64,000 bases of DNA from Plasmodium coatneyi. Taxonomy: Eukaryota; Apicomplexa; Aconoidasida; Haemosporida; Plasmodiidae. The stretch's first letter is position 1. Each line of letters starts with the position of its first letter. The notes beneath the pieces are model-generated. The model did not search any database and was not told the DNA's origin. It saw nothing but the letters and a program-made list of their open reading frames with translations. The stretch spans positions 3,596,001-3,660,000 of the forward strand of contig NC_033567.1 in the NCBI RefSeq assembly GCF_001680005.1, in the 5' to 3' direction. Both the position numbers and the translations under genes were made by a program. Of the stretch, positions 21,036 through 32,243 are shown one piece after another.

Positions 21036-22162
21036 ATTTTGCTACTTTACTTCCATTTGTGCGTGGGATAATCAGGGCTGAAAACCCCACAGGGGCTATA
21101 ATGCGCAATGGACCCAGACAGGTTGGGTAATGAGCCGACCACACAACAGCAGCGGCAACAGCGACGGTTAACCAAAAACCGGTCAACGGAAAAAAATACC
21201 ACTTAAATGGAGCAAGTCAGCAAGCAACGGTGGGGACTTTGTCAATTTAACTTGCAAAAGGGGATGCTCCAACATACGCGAGCACCTTTGCGCCAATTTG
21301 TACCCATCGCTTTCGTTCACACGTTAGCTTAAATATTATGCATTCCCTGGATGAACAGACGAGAAGGGATCTCATAGCATAGGATATGTTTTAAATAATT
21401 TAACCCAAGCAGTTCTTTGCATTCGCTTGCCTCCTTTTTTTTTTACATGAGTCCCCCATTTCATTACTTCTTACGTTACACGTTTTTTCCTTTTTTTATT
21501 TGCACAACGTTATCTTCACATTTTGCTAATTATCGCCATTCATTTTTGCCTTTTCGTTTTCTCCTTTTTGGTTCATACTTCAACCCATTTTGCTCACAAT
21601 CCAAGTAACAGGCAAGCGGGGAGAGAAAGAAAAAAAAAAAAAAAAAAAAAAGAGGCCGTACACGTTCCTACATATTTCCACGGAAGCATGCGAAATTGTA
21701 AATTCGTAATTTCAAAAGTGGCATTTTTTTGTCAAAATACGTGTCGAACTATTTAAGGTATATATAATTTATTTTATTTTTTTGCTGACACGTCATTACA
21801 TACATGTACGTAACGAACGATTGCATGCTCTGTTTCCATTCTCTGGCCATTTTACTCTCAATCTGTGCAAAAAGTTATATAACCAATTTTTTAAAAGAGC
21901 GTGTTAAATTTTGTGTGCAATTATCCCCACTGTACGCGCCCATGCCTTAAGTACACTCGCACAGGTGTATGTGCAGCAGTGGACATCTTTGCAACTTCAA
22001 GGGGTCTGCCTCCAACAGGAGCTGGTTACCACCAGACCACCACCCCCTTTCATATTTCGAACGATCAGAAGAAAGAACGCGCAAAATTCGAAGAACCCTG
22101 GACACCACGTACCTGCAAAAAAGATAATATATACTACTTTGATAGCCCCCCTTCACGTCAAA
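21036..22162. other. Intergenic, divergent promoter region
   Basis: Between the starts of the cyclin gene (-) and the small split membrane protein gene (+). It contains A21 at 21631-21651. Overlapping short plus frames from 21901 lead into the first exon of the next gene but begin far upstream of a plausible ATG. Confidence 0.55.
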
Positions 22163-22606
22163 ATGATTGTAAAAAAAAACAGGAAAACGTTAACGCACTA
22201 TACGTGGCTCGCCCTGTTAATAGTCCCAAGCTTGTACTTTAAGAATTTACTTTTTGACGTAATGCCAAATGAATGAGCACACATGTGAGCGTATGCCTCT
22301 TCATGTGCGTGCTTGCTGGAGAATATTAAAGAACGCACATAAGAGCTCCCTTTCCTGCTGCTTTATGCGCGTACTTGACGGCGATGTTCCCATGGTTGTG
22401 CCCTCGCACCTGCCCATTTTTTCTATTTGATTAGTAACGCTTTTCCTGTTTGTTCTCTTCCCCTCCTTCTTCAGAATTATTTTAGCCTAAAATTTGACAA
22501 ATGCAAAAAAAAGATGTACAGCATAAATCCGGTTAACCACATGTCTTTACCAAACAGCGATGCCGATTTTATGAGTGACTATATTTTTCCCGACAATGTT
22601 CACTAG
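22163..22606 (+). CDS. Small single-pass membrane protein, two exons, unknown
   Basis: Exon 1, 22163-22258 (32 codons: MIVKKNRKTLTHY then TWLALLIVPSLYF...LLFD); GTAATG donor; intron 216 bp with a TTCCCCTCCTTCTTCAG acceptor; exon 2, 22475-22606 (NYFSLKFDKCKKKMY... to TAG). Phase 0 on both sides gives 75 residues. A basic N-terminus is followed by one hydrophobic segment (about 12-31) and a polar tail ending DYIFPDNVH. I do not recognise it. The size and topology resemble inner-membrane or ER accessory subunits and assembly factors, which is only an analogy. Because neither exon is a long frame, it is easily missed. Confidence 0.6.
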
Positions 22607-23314
22607 TGCGAAATGTAAAGTATCAGAAGACTTTTTTGAAGCCCCCTTTTTTTATCACAAATGTGAATGATATATCCGGCCAAGTACCCACGCGAGTGAA
22701 CAAAAACGAAATGCTACCTACGTTGGGGTGTGTTTCACAACGCGTGCAATGGGAGGATAATTGTGTCTACATGCAAAAGCGGCCTCCGTAAGGGTTGAGA
22801 ATGAAGAGTCCAAAAAAGTGGGACAGCAGTGATTTGTACACATATTTCGTGCATTTTCCGCGTTCCTTTTTTTTCCCTCTCTTGAGCGCTTATGCAAAGC
22901 GTTCGTTGCAAATTTTTTCAGTTTGTTAATTTTACTTTTTTGAAACATACTGTTTTACAATTATGAATCGAATTTGTACCATTCAATGAATGACAAAATT
23001 TTTTTTTCGTTCATATATTCACACATGAATATGAATATGACACATTGGAGTTTCCCCGAAGAGAGACGTACACTTATGCCCATAAACAAGGGTGCGTGTC
23101 TCAATCGGATGAAAGCAAAAATTTGTTGCTTACACAATGTTAAAAAATAAAAAATTTATCATGTTGCAATTACAAAAGTGAATTAAAAATGAATAAGCAA
23201 AAAAAAAAAAAAAAAAAAAAAAAATATGGAGCGAAAATGACGATGTTAATTTAGCAATCATACCAATGTAACATATACTACACACATGCGGTTTATTTTT
23301 TACAAGGTTAATTC
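22607..23314. other. Convergent intergenic region
   Basis: Between the stops of the small membrane protein gene (+) and the START gene (-). It carries A26 at 23199-23224. Only random short frames are present. Confidence 0.55.
23199..23224. repeat. Poly-A tract (26 bp)
   Basis: Uninterrupted A run between convergent genes. Confidence 0.95.
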
Positions 23315-24726
23315 TCAGAGGTGATCTTTTAATATTTTCAGTTGGGCCATTTTACTTGCCTTAATTTTTCGTATGATAAATTGCGGAATCAAAGGGGACG
23401 TATCAAGTTCGATCTGGGGAAAAGGGTTGTGGTCATAGGGGGGGCAAATGAAGGGGGCAAGACAAACCAACGCAATGGTTATAATACCATTCCATTTTTG
23501 TCAACGCGGGTACACACTACGGTATGCACATGCGTTCATGATGTGTAAAGCGGAGACGAGCAATTTGTTTCCAAAAAGGGAGAACGTGTATCACTCTTTA
23601 CACAACTTACCGAAGAAATGTAGGTAAAATTCAGGCAGGCGCCTTCCCTCCTTATATAATATCCAGACACATTAATAAACATTTTTCGTAATGAGGAGTT
23701 TTTAATTTTTTCGTCACATTCAATGTCCAGTGAAAAGGAGTTGGCACTACTGATGAAAGGGTTTGTGAACGTGCTTTGATTTTTCTTATGATCGTTGACG
23801 TTTATGGAGGCGCACGCAATTAGGTAGGTGTCCTTGTCTATCTGCGGGGGTAGGGTTTGGCGCAATGCAGGTTTGAGAGGCATATATGTGGGAGGGCACA
23901 ATTCAGCGTACACATTTGGATACACATTTGGGTATACACTTTTGGCGCCAATTTTCCAGTGCATACATTTTTCGCTGTGCTGACGCATCCACACGGTTGG
24001 GAAAAATAGCACCAAGAAAAAACTCTTTTCCTTACTTTTTTTTTGTGCGCAAGAATGTAAAAGTATCTTCCCTCGTTTCCTAGTGTTCCCTTATAGCTCT
24101 GTTGCAGTAGGATTAGGTCTTCATTATACACGCGTAGAATTTTGCCTAGTTTGGTGCGGATTTTAAAGCGGGGGAGGATGAAGTTCAAATTTGCGCAAAT
24201 GAACAAAAAAAAAGAAAAAAGAAATAATTACGCAGCATGAATGGGCATTTCAACGTGCAAATTTGTTTTCCCCTAACCTTCTATAAAATGAGAGTCAAAT
24301 TTTTTGGTTCCATTTTCGTCCCATATTATTTCTATTAACTTTTCGAGCTGCATGGGTAGAAGTTTCAGATATGCCTTTGTTATTCAAATCTGCGTGGAGC
24401 ATTTTGTGGCGGCACGTCTCGTGACACTCAAAAATTTTATTTACGATTTGTTCGCTCCATACCTTGGTGGCGTCGTGGAAGACAAGGGTCAGTTTTCCTA
24501 CGTCTACATTGTTAACTTTTTTAAAATAGACGTGGGACTCCTGGTCCAGGGAACTATATTTGCTGTACCCCTCATCGTTTACGGCAAAATTGTACAATAC
24601 TTTATCCGCCTCCTCAATAATTTCATTTACTTTTTTAATTTCTTCTTCGTTCTTACAAAATAAATGTTTCACATTTTTAATTCTTTCGTCAACGCCTCCT
24701 TCATTAGTTACTCCGTCGCTATTCAT
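23315..24726 (-). CDS. START-domain lipid-transfer protein, four exons, one-base frame break in exon 1
   Basis: Exons on the minus strand: 24726-24278, 24145-24036, 23841-23611, 23413-23315; about 295 residues if the frame is corrected. The last three exons are phase-consistent. The pattern is that of a START domain: LIEIIWDENGTKKFD late in exon 1, GKILRVYNEDLILL and GRYFYILAHKKK in exon 2, IDKDTYLIACASINVNDH and a GYYIRREG...TYISS strand pair in exon 3, and IELDTSPLIPQFIIRKIK in exon 4 (family: v.yi...D.gG.lP...v). START domains bind a lipid in a helix-grip pocket. Exon 1 shifts frame within the AACAAAGG near 24372-24380; without the shift it ends after 143 residues. The exon 2 acceptor (CTAG) has only a modest pyrimidine tract, but its phase is right. 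In P. falciparum a START-domain gene lies in the same position relative to CYC1, as I recall. Confidence 0.75.
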
Positions 24727-26350
24727 TTTAAGGTATCATCAGATTTCGCATTTGACTGTGCGTGTGTAGAAGTGGCACGCTTCCCTCACGCTATCGCGCA
24801 TGTGTATGTGTATAAATAGGCATACATACATGTCTAAACGATAGTACGTGTGCACATGTGTGTAATCTGCGCACGGAACAATGTTACAAAGAAAAAAAAA
24901 ACTAAAACATGGTATCTCAAGTGCTATTCAAATGTGAATACGCCAAAAATAAAAAAAATTATCCAAATGGGCATATGCCAAAAAAAAAAAAAAAAAAACA
25001 GCTATACATAAATATGAATAAAAAAACGCTCAAAAAAAAATTTCGTAGAAATAAAACAATTTTTAAATCACAAAAATACAATGGAGCGGCGAAGATTTAA
25101 TCTAAGGGATGCCAAAACAGTTCCAATATTTATCGCAATGATCGCCCCGTTGACAAATGGGCTTTTAAGTGAAAAATGCTCATATAAGGCTCAACACAAA
25201 TGAGTCAGTGAAAAGGAGTGTTACACATGAGGGTATGTAAGTTATGAAATTTTCTTCTTATGAATATATATATTTTTTATTTCTTTGAAAACACTCGCTG
25301 CTGAATTTTTCCTCCTTTTTAAATCACTTAACTATCGGTATACCTTCAGCACATGACAATTATAATAGGGCACCCATTTCTTTTTTTTTCACCTGCACAT
25401 TTAGTGGGAATGATTATATGCTTTACACATTATGTACATTCTTATATAAACGGGTTTACTATTTGTAGGACGCAAAACGGAAAAAAGCCTATTACTGTGA
25501 TTGTACCATGTGCACGCAAAAAGGACAAATTGAATGAATATAATAAAACGGTGTATCATCAGCGAAAGGAAGATCACATCGCAGTAATTTTCATTTTGCG
25601 CATTTGTTTAAAATAATTGAGGGATATATTTTTTCCATATTTAGGACAGAAATGTTTAGTAAAAAAACCTCCTAAAAATTACCTTGAATGGCTTACCTTT
25701 TTTTTTTTATTTTTTTCCTAATTCAAGTGTGCGCAGCGCGAACATGGGGAAAACACATAGGTTCCTGTGCGGAAGTATGTGTACTATGTTTTTATACCTC
25801 CTTGCACCATTGGGGCGGACGACAGGGATGTATAAAGCGAAAATGGTAAAAATGGCAAAAATAGCAACCGTGGCAGCGGCACATATTGGCCTATACGGCT
25901 GGAATAATACGGAAGATTTTTTAAATATTTTCTCTTACATGTTTTATTTTTGTGTGCGGTGTAGAGTGGCCTCATTTTCCCGCAACTGGGTTTACCACAA
26001 GGGGTAGCTAAATAAACACGCCAAAAAGGGGAAAGCGAACATGTGTGCATATCTGCTCACATATACGTACATATGCGTACGGTGGGGTGCATTATGATGA
26101 AGACATTTTTAGCCATTTGATGTATATTGCTTTTTCATCGTGAGACGAATTGTGACAAAAAAAAAAAAAAAAAAATAATGGGGATCCCCGCCTTGAAAAT
26201 AAATACTCATGAAAGGCACTGCTAAGAAGGGACCTTTCACACAAAGTAACGCAAATGGTGCAACCCTGTTTGCAAAGTAAAAGACTTACGAAAAATGCAA
26301 CGCAAAATGGGGGAAAACCCCGCACACCCAAAAAAAGAAAAAAAAAAGAG
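24727..26350. other. Intergenic between two minus-strand genes
   Basis: It should hold the START gene promoter and the RPC4 3' region. A-rich runs are near 24981-24998 and 26157-26175. Plus frames at 24909-25100 and 25684-26007 are not convincing: the first is Lys-rich from A runs, and the second starts in poly-Phe. Confidence 0.5.
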
Positions 26351-27382
26351 TCACTTTTTATTTATAATCCTTTCAATATTCGGAGTTGCAACAAGTTTAT
26401 TGTCGCAGTTTCCGAGAAAAATAAATTCGGAGTTTTCCTTTATGTAGCAAGCGATTTCTTGCGAAAAAGTGCACTCTGATCCTTCATCCACATCGAATAA
26501 GATATCGTTAATTTTCATTTTAATTTTTTTATTTTTGTAAATAATTAGCTTTGCAAATTTACCATTGGGTAGTGTGTTTACATTGCTGAGTTCGTATGCG
26601 CTGTTGTTCGTTTTTTGGATGTTTTTTTTTTCTTTTTTTATTTGCATTTGTTCCTTTTCTTCCGTCTTGCGACCCGTCTGTTGCCGCCTTCGCTCGTTTA
26701 TTACGTTGTCTTTATTTTCATTTTGTTCCTCGTTTCGAAGAAGGGCAGGTAGCATGTTGGGTAGCTGGATGTAGAAAAAGAACGGTTCCTTATTGAGGAA
26801 CAGTTTTCGAATTTTCTTTTGCTTCTCATTATTTGTAAAGAATGGCAAAGTCAGTGGTAAGAAGTGAGCATCCGAAGAAGTAGTCTTCTTATTGTAGAAG
26901 ATGTTTTTACTTATGTTGTTTAATTCGTAAATATCTATGGATGTTTTTTTCTTTTGAGGAGATTCCATAACAACATCATCATCATTATCATTCTTCTTTG
27001 CCTGTAGGTATTCCAAATTTAGTAAATTCAAATTGTTACTGCTTATGTTTTTTTCTGTACCATGGGGAAGAAAAGCTTTATTAATTTTGTTTCCATTAAA
27101 ATGATTATCATTTTTTTTTTTCTCATTTTGTAAATCAAAGTTTATCGTTTTTTTTATTAACTCTTGAATACTTTTGTCATTTAAGCTATCATCTAATTTG
27201 TCTACTTGTTCCGTTTTTATTTTATTTTCATTTTTTAAATTGTCAATATTTGGGACAAATTTTTTTAAGCCACTCTTTTGACTACTGCTTCCCCCATTTT
27301 TAAGTAAATTCGATTTGTTACGCAGTGTGTTGTTGATGCTTCTCCTCAAGCTGTATTCATCTTGGTTGTGTCTATTATTCAT
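26351..27382 (-). CDS. RNA polymerase III subunit RPC4 (RPC53/POLR3D)
   Basis: A single exon of 343 residues. The long N-terminal part is Asn/Lys-rich low complexity, as is usual in both Plasmodium proteins and RPC4. The C-terminal ~70 residues carry the RPC4 domain: LPNGKFAKLIIYKNKK, then KMKINDILFDVDEG, SECTFSQEIACYI, FIFLGNCDNKLVATPN and ERII. These match the family's G..GKl.v.kSGK..l.iG...ldv..G....f.Q...........lG.v..k.v..Pd.e.ll. RPC4 forms a heterodimer with RPC5 on the Pol III lobe and aids initiation and termination/reinitiation of tRNA, 5S and U6 genes. Its minus-strand neighbour downstream in transcription is the START gene. Confidence 0.85.
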   Translation of the reverse strand: MNNRHNQDEYSLRRSINNTLRNKSNLLKNGGSSSQKSGLKKFVPNIDNLKNENKIKTEQVDKLDDSLNDKSIQELIKKTINFDLQNEKKKNDNHFNGNKINKAFLPHGTEKNISSNNLNLLNLEYLQAKKNDNDDDVVMESPQKKKTSIDIYELNNISKNIFYNKKTTSSDAHFLPLTLPFFTNNEKQKKIRKLFLNKEPFFFYIQLPNMLPALLRNEEQNENKDNVINERRRQQTGRKTEEKEQMQIKKEKKNIQKTNNSAYELSNVNTLPNGKFAKLIIYKNKKIKMKINDILFDVDEGSECTFSQEIACYIKENSEFIFLGNCDNKLVATPNIERIINKK

Positions 27383-28713
27383 TATTCGTTGATTCGTGAA
27401 TGGGAATTGAATAGGGTGACACAGGGGTCGGTGTTTGTGTGTAGAAATATATGTGAACTTTGCTGCTGCGTTTTTCCTCTAGGATATTTTATTTGCATAG
27501 GTAGGTACACAGTTTTATCACTTTGCAATAGCTGTCAGATGCGGGGGTGCATGTGTATGCGCCCTCCTGCATATGTTACAAGGCACGTACTTCCTAACTC
27601 ATCCCCCTGCTGCGCGTAATACATATGAAATGATAATTCGCTTATCGGTTTACGTTCTTCAGGTCAGGACAAAAATGCAAGTAACCTCTTAACTGCGCAA
27701 CTGTGGTACTGAATCTCAGTTTAATGAATGTCACTCCACAGGACTACATTTTTTTTTTCCGAGACCCCCCTCTTTCATTAATCTTATAGTAAATTAACAT
27801 CTACCGTTTTGCAAAGATAACGGAAAACATTAATGGATTTCTTCACAGAAAAAAAAAAAAATTTGCTACAATTAATTCATTTCGGCTCCCTTTATGTATA
27901 TCATTTCTTATGTAACATACTTGGTATTTTTCTTCACTTCATTCTTTCCCCTGTTTGGATCATCTTCTTCTACTTTTGAGATTAAAAATTGGAGAAGATG
28001 GAAAAAACGGACGAAGCGGCGAATGTCCAGGGGGTTGGGTCTTCTCAACTCGTGAAAAAATGGAAGGTACAATAAAAAAAATGCCTTTCTTTATGCCCTT
28101 TTTTTTTGCTCCAATTTGAAGTATCCTTAAATTGGGAAATACGAGCCGACACGTTTCCTTCAAATATTGTGTTCGCGTTTAAAATGGTTGAGAAGGAAAA
28201 AAACGGAATTGAAAAAAAATTAATGAGTAGGAAAAAAAAAAAAAAAAAAAAGAAGCAACATACTACTATAAAGAACATAATATGCATTTCTGTATTTATG
28301 TAATTTCCTCGCGTGCTATGCCAAGGGGCAGTTAAAAAAAACACTGTAAAGTGACAGCGCAATTCGGGGGGTAGTTTTAAAAAGCGTAACAATGGTGACA
28401 TGACGTATGTTCGGGAAAAAGGAACCGAACGAATTTCGGATACAAAATGTGAAGCCCCACGTTTGTATAATATAGAGGATGTAGTTTGTACCATGTGTCG
28501 TGTACTTATTTCTGCGCATGGTTGTAAGCGCTCTCGTTAAGACAAAAAAAAACGTAGGGAAGTAGAAAAAAATAAAATATAGGAAACACTGCCCTGATCG
28601 GCTTCCCCCTATTAGGGGAGGTGTGATCCATTTGTCAATGGCGCCCCTACTGCGGGGCAGCCTGGATCATTTGTGCATCTCGTCTGTATCCCAATGGGGC
28701 CACTCCCGCTGGG
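27383..28713. other. Intergenic between two minus-strand genes, with a possible small plus-strand gene
   Basis: It includes A20 at 28232-28251 and a candidate plus-strand coding exon at 27998-28066 described separately. Otherwise only random frames are present. Confidence 0.5.
27998..28066 (+). CDS. Candidate first exon of an unresolved small plus-strand gene
   Basis: ATG plus 22 codons (MEKTDEAANVQGVGSSQLV, KKWK) in a purine-rich ATG context, followed by a GTACAA donor and, about 50 bases on, a strong pyrimidine tract ending AG at about 28120. The following sequence has coding character in one frame (LNWEIRADTFPSNIVFAFKM) but the phase does not match this donor. A later AG in phase 0 would give a Lys-rich tail. 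It may be a small gene with a misplaced base, or chance. Confidence 0.25.
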
Positions 28714-30357
28714 TCACTCGTTCTGCGTCACCTTATTGTTGTGAATGAAGACATTTTCGAGGATGACCCTTTTTGACAATTCCTGGGATTCGACCGGTGG
28801 ATGGATATAAATGTTAGAAAAAAAATTACACGGTTGCGCGTTACTGAGATCGATAGAGTATGGGCAGATAAACAGTTTCTTATGTATCTCCTTAACGTAG
28901 GACTTTTCCTTTGTGTAGGAAGGGAAGAGGAATATATCTGGCAGCCTGTTCGGATGGAACAGTAAATTTTTAAACTTGGTAATTTCAATGTTAAATTCGG
29001 AGGGGTAGGATGGGAAGAAAGAAAGTTGCCTTAATATCTGCTCAAATAAGTAGAAGGCCTTCATTTCACTTGGTCTGCACATTAAATTTTTACTCAAGTT
29101 ATAAATGACATCGCATGACGTTAAGGCAATCTTTAATTCGTTTATATAAATATAAGATGGGTTTGATAAAAAGTGAACGTTCGATATGTTGGTATAATTA
29201 TTTTCGTATAAAAAGGGAGGCTGGGGCAGAGGGTACACATTGATCGAATCATAAATGGATGGGATAATGAAGAAATGTGTTTTTTCTAGAAGCTCACTTT
29301 TTGCCAAGTTGATAATTTTTTTAAAAATATTTTCATAAATCACATTGATATCTCCTATTTTTTGAATTGTCTCACTGAAATTACGAATGTATAGGAATGG
29401 CCCAAAAATTAAAACAACATGTGGTAATTTTTCGTTTACGATTTTTAAAAAATTGTCCAAATTGTTACTGTATTCATTGTCTGTGTATACGTACCCATTG
29501 CAAACCATTATGTGTATATTATCATCATTGTACAATTGTAGGACTTTACTCTGGTCGCTTCTGTCTTCTGCACATTTGTTATCCTCTTCAATTTCGTTTC
29601 CATTAAAATGTTTTAACAAAAATGCAGTGTTCTCCAATTTTATATTTAAATGAGTAGGCAACCCAGCGTAAATATTGCTCACGTAATATTTGATACTGTA
29701 CTGGTTTATTTCTTTCTTTCCCTTGATGGCTAAAATTTGCCCCAAAAAACAACATATATTTTTTATATGATTTAAATTTAGTAATTGCGCCTTGTCTCCA
29801 TTATTCAAATTTAAACTGCCCTCCAAAATGATGTTCGATTCACTTATGTTAATTTCGTTGTCTGTAAAAATGCGTCCGAAAATGTAGCACTCCTCTTCAT
29901 TCATATTCAGTATAGGACTCACTTCAATATTTAAGTTGAGTTTTTTGGAGTACATTAAAAAGAGCTCCAAAAATAAGGATAATTTTTTGTTTATATTTTC
30001 TGATATGACACTTGTATCCAGTCCTAAAAATTTGTAATCATCATCGATGCTGTTAACGGACTTCACATAGCAATGATATTTATTGTTGCAATTTATTCCT
30101 GCCTTTTCTGGCAGCTCGCTGTTGTACTGCTTTACGTACTCATAGTCGTATATTATGTTCTCCTTTAAGAAGTTTTCATTTTGGAACAATTTTTTATTAT
30201 ATTCCTCCAAATAATCTTCAAATAATTTGTGAAAGTTTCCTTTGTGTTTATTTCTCTCCACATAATCGAAGACATCCTTCAGGTCGTCACTCAAGCTGTT
30301 ATCCGTGTAGTACGTCTCCAGGAAGAGTTTCACGTCTGCTTGTTTTATCTCCTTCAT
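28714..30357 (-). CDS. DNA polymerase alpha subunit B (POLA2/Pol12)
   Basis: A single exon of 547 residues. The start is the ATG at 30357 (MKEIKQADVKLFLETYY); the longer frame above it begins with TTG. The C-terminal half shows the calcineurin-like (inactive phosphoesterase) domain of replicative polymerase B subunits: HIMVCNGYVYTDN, then PHVVLIFGPFLYIRN (family: PD.lill.GPFiD), THFFIIPSIYDS (h..viPs..D), PLPQPPF, VHFLSNPSYIYIN (family: i...sNP) and IALTSCDVIYNLSKN. The end (LILFHPNRLPDIFLFPS-like, here LPDIFLFPSYTK) matches the conserved PD.li.PS. The catalytic metal ligands are absent, as in all B subunits. It tethers Pol alpha-primase and couples it to the replisome. The RFC subunit gene lies next to it on the same strand. 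Confidence 0.9.
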   Translation of the reverse strand: MKEIKQADVKLFLETYYTDNSLSDDLKDVFDYVERNKHKGNFHKLFEDYLEEYNKKLFQNENFLKENIIYDYEYVKQYNSELPEKAGINCNNKYHCYVKSVNSIDDDYKFLGLDTSVISENINKKLSLFLELFLMYSKKLNLNIEVSPILNMNEEECYIFGRIFTDNEINISESNIILEGSLNLNNGDKAQLLNLNHIKNICCFLGQILAIKGKKEINQYSIKYYVSNIYAGLPTHLNIKLENTAFLLKHFNGNEIEEDNKCAEDRSDQSKVLQLYNDDNIHIMVCNGYVYTDNEYSNNLDNFLKIVNEKLPHVVLIFGPFLYIRNFSETIQKIGDINVIYENIFKKIINLAKSELLEKTHFFIIPSIYDSINVYPLPQPPFLYENNYTNISNVHFLSNPSYIYINELKIALTSCDVIYNLSKNLMCRPSEMKAFYLFEQILRQLSFFPSYPSEFNIEITKFKNLLFHPNRLPDIFLFPSYTKEKSYVKEIHKKLFICPYSIDLSNAQPCNFFSNIYIHPPVESQELSKRVILENVFIHNNKVTQNE

Positions 30358-32243
30358 CCTTCGGGTTTTACTCTTGTGTGCGTCGCGCTGGCGGACACGC
30401 AAACTTGCAACGGTACGTTCGTATGGTCACCAAGATGTTCGGTTAATCGCAGGTCAACACGTGCGTGTGTGTTGGCACCTATCCACGTCTACGTCAAATA
30501 ACGCAATTTCGAACGCAGGCACAGTTGAGAACAAATCGCTATTTGGCAAAAGCGGACGGCTAACAATGTTCCAAAAGGTTAATATTAATAATCCCTCCCC
30601 CAAAGGCATGTAATCGTGTGTTCCCTTTTCATTCCTTCGCAGGGGGCAGCTGTGCTGTACTTTCATCCATAAAGGTTCCTCATTTCGGTGAGGGCTTCAC
30701 TCTCGATTTCGGAAGTGCCTTTGGAAGGTGCTAGCTCGCGATGTATATGTTATTTACATATGCATATTTTTTTTTTTTTTTTTTTTTTTTTGTGCACAGC
30801 CATTTTTTTTTTTTTTCCTTAAACTTTTATCACCTCTGCGAGTATTTTATTCGAACATTAATGTTTGTTGGGGTTCTCCAATAAATTGAAGTTATCCATT
30901 TTTTAGAAACGGATTAATAATTCCCACGAATGTTTCCATTTGTGAGGAAACAGTGCAAATGAGCTGCATCATACCTTTTTAAAATCCTACAGTGCTACTG
31001 CTTAACCGCCGGAGGTGTGTAAAAATGAGCGTACATATGTTTTTCCCCCAACGATGTGAGTTCATCCGAACGCACACACGAAGGTATGAATAACATTTTG
31101 TGCCCCTAAGAGTGCCATATGCGTATCATTGTACTATATAAACATCGCAATCGTTTTAACACATTGGGATAGACAGTGGTACTACTTAAATGGTGAAATA
31201 GTGAGCTATGTTGGGGGACACACAGGCACACCTTCGAAGTGTGAAATATTTCAAAAATGTAACATAGCGCAGGGGGGGAAAAAAATATATGATGATGAAT
31301 TCGCAATTTTGAGAAAAGAATGAAAGCTTCTCTCATATGAGAAGTGAATAAATAAAAAGGTCCTCTGCGCGAGGATATTTTCTTTAAATAGTGGTATCTT
31401 TTCTATGTGTATAACATGGCACAAGTACAATTGCAACATTGCGTAGTGATGAAGAGGGGGTATGGTATACCTTCAACATGACCAGGCTGTCGGAGGAGTC
31501 GCAAAGGGCACTTCATAGAAAATGAGTGCATTCATTGGGCAAACCGCACACGAGGGAATTACGTTTTGCGATAAAGACAACGTGACATATCGCACGGAAG
31601 CAATATCACCTTTTCGTTGTGTCTTTAAAAATTAAAAAAAAGGAGGATAAAAAAGGGGGGAGTTCACTCGGGGGTATAAAAAAAGGCGAAAAATCAAGTG
31701 TCATAGCGTCGGTTAAAAATGTCAAAATGTGTATGACGCATTGACGCATAATCATACTCGGTGTGACACTGGAAGGACATTTAAAGAAGGCCATCTGCCT
31801 GACTTTAACAAATTAAACGAGACATAAATGCGTCATTATGAAGCAACATCCTGCTACGCGGGTGGGATTAAAATGGCTTCCTCATGGGCAGGTGCATATA
31901 CACATATCTGTACAAACGCGTGCATGCGCAGGTGTGTCCAATCCCTTCTTCATACCAAGTGGCCCAAGTGATCACTGCCCCATTTTCGAGAAAAAGAACA
32001 AATGCTTGTTAGGGAAAATACAAAGTTGGGTAGGGCTGTTCACCCGTTTTGACTTTTCCTTCGTCCGTTGGTGCATATGATTGTAGCACTGTTAATATGG
32101 CGTTGTCAATTGGAGGGGAATAAAAAGAATTAAGGAAAAAAAGGCATGTTATGGATATCCTTCCCTTTTTTACTATATGAAAGGACGAGTTTGTCATTCC
32201 ACGTTGGGCTCCCCTTGGCACCCTACTTCAATGGTCCTCCCAT
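30358..32243. other. Intergenic between POLA2 and RFC genes (both minus)
   Basis: Contains T25 at 30767-30791 followed by a shorter T run. Short plus frames at 31129 and 31838 lack coding character. It should hold the POLA2 promoter. Nothing else was recognised. Confidence 0.55.
30767..30791. repeat. Poly-T tract (25 bp)
   Basis: T25 upstream (with respect to transcription) of the Pol alpha B subunit gene. Confidence 0.95.

Noticed and set aside
25684..26007. 107-codon plus frame with hydrophobic segments
   Set aside because: Starts in homopolymer-derived Phe, no splice or motif support; chance frame in promoter DNA.
30358..30402. Longer N-terminus for the Pol alpha B subunit
   Set aside because: The extension begins with TTG and has no ATG; ATG at 30357 is the first in frame.
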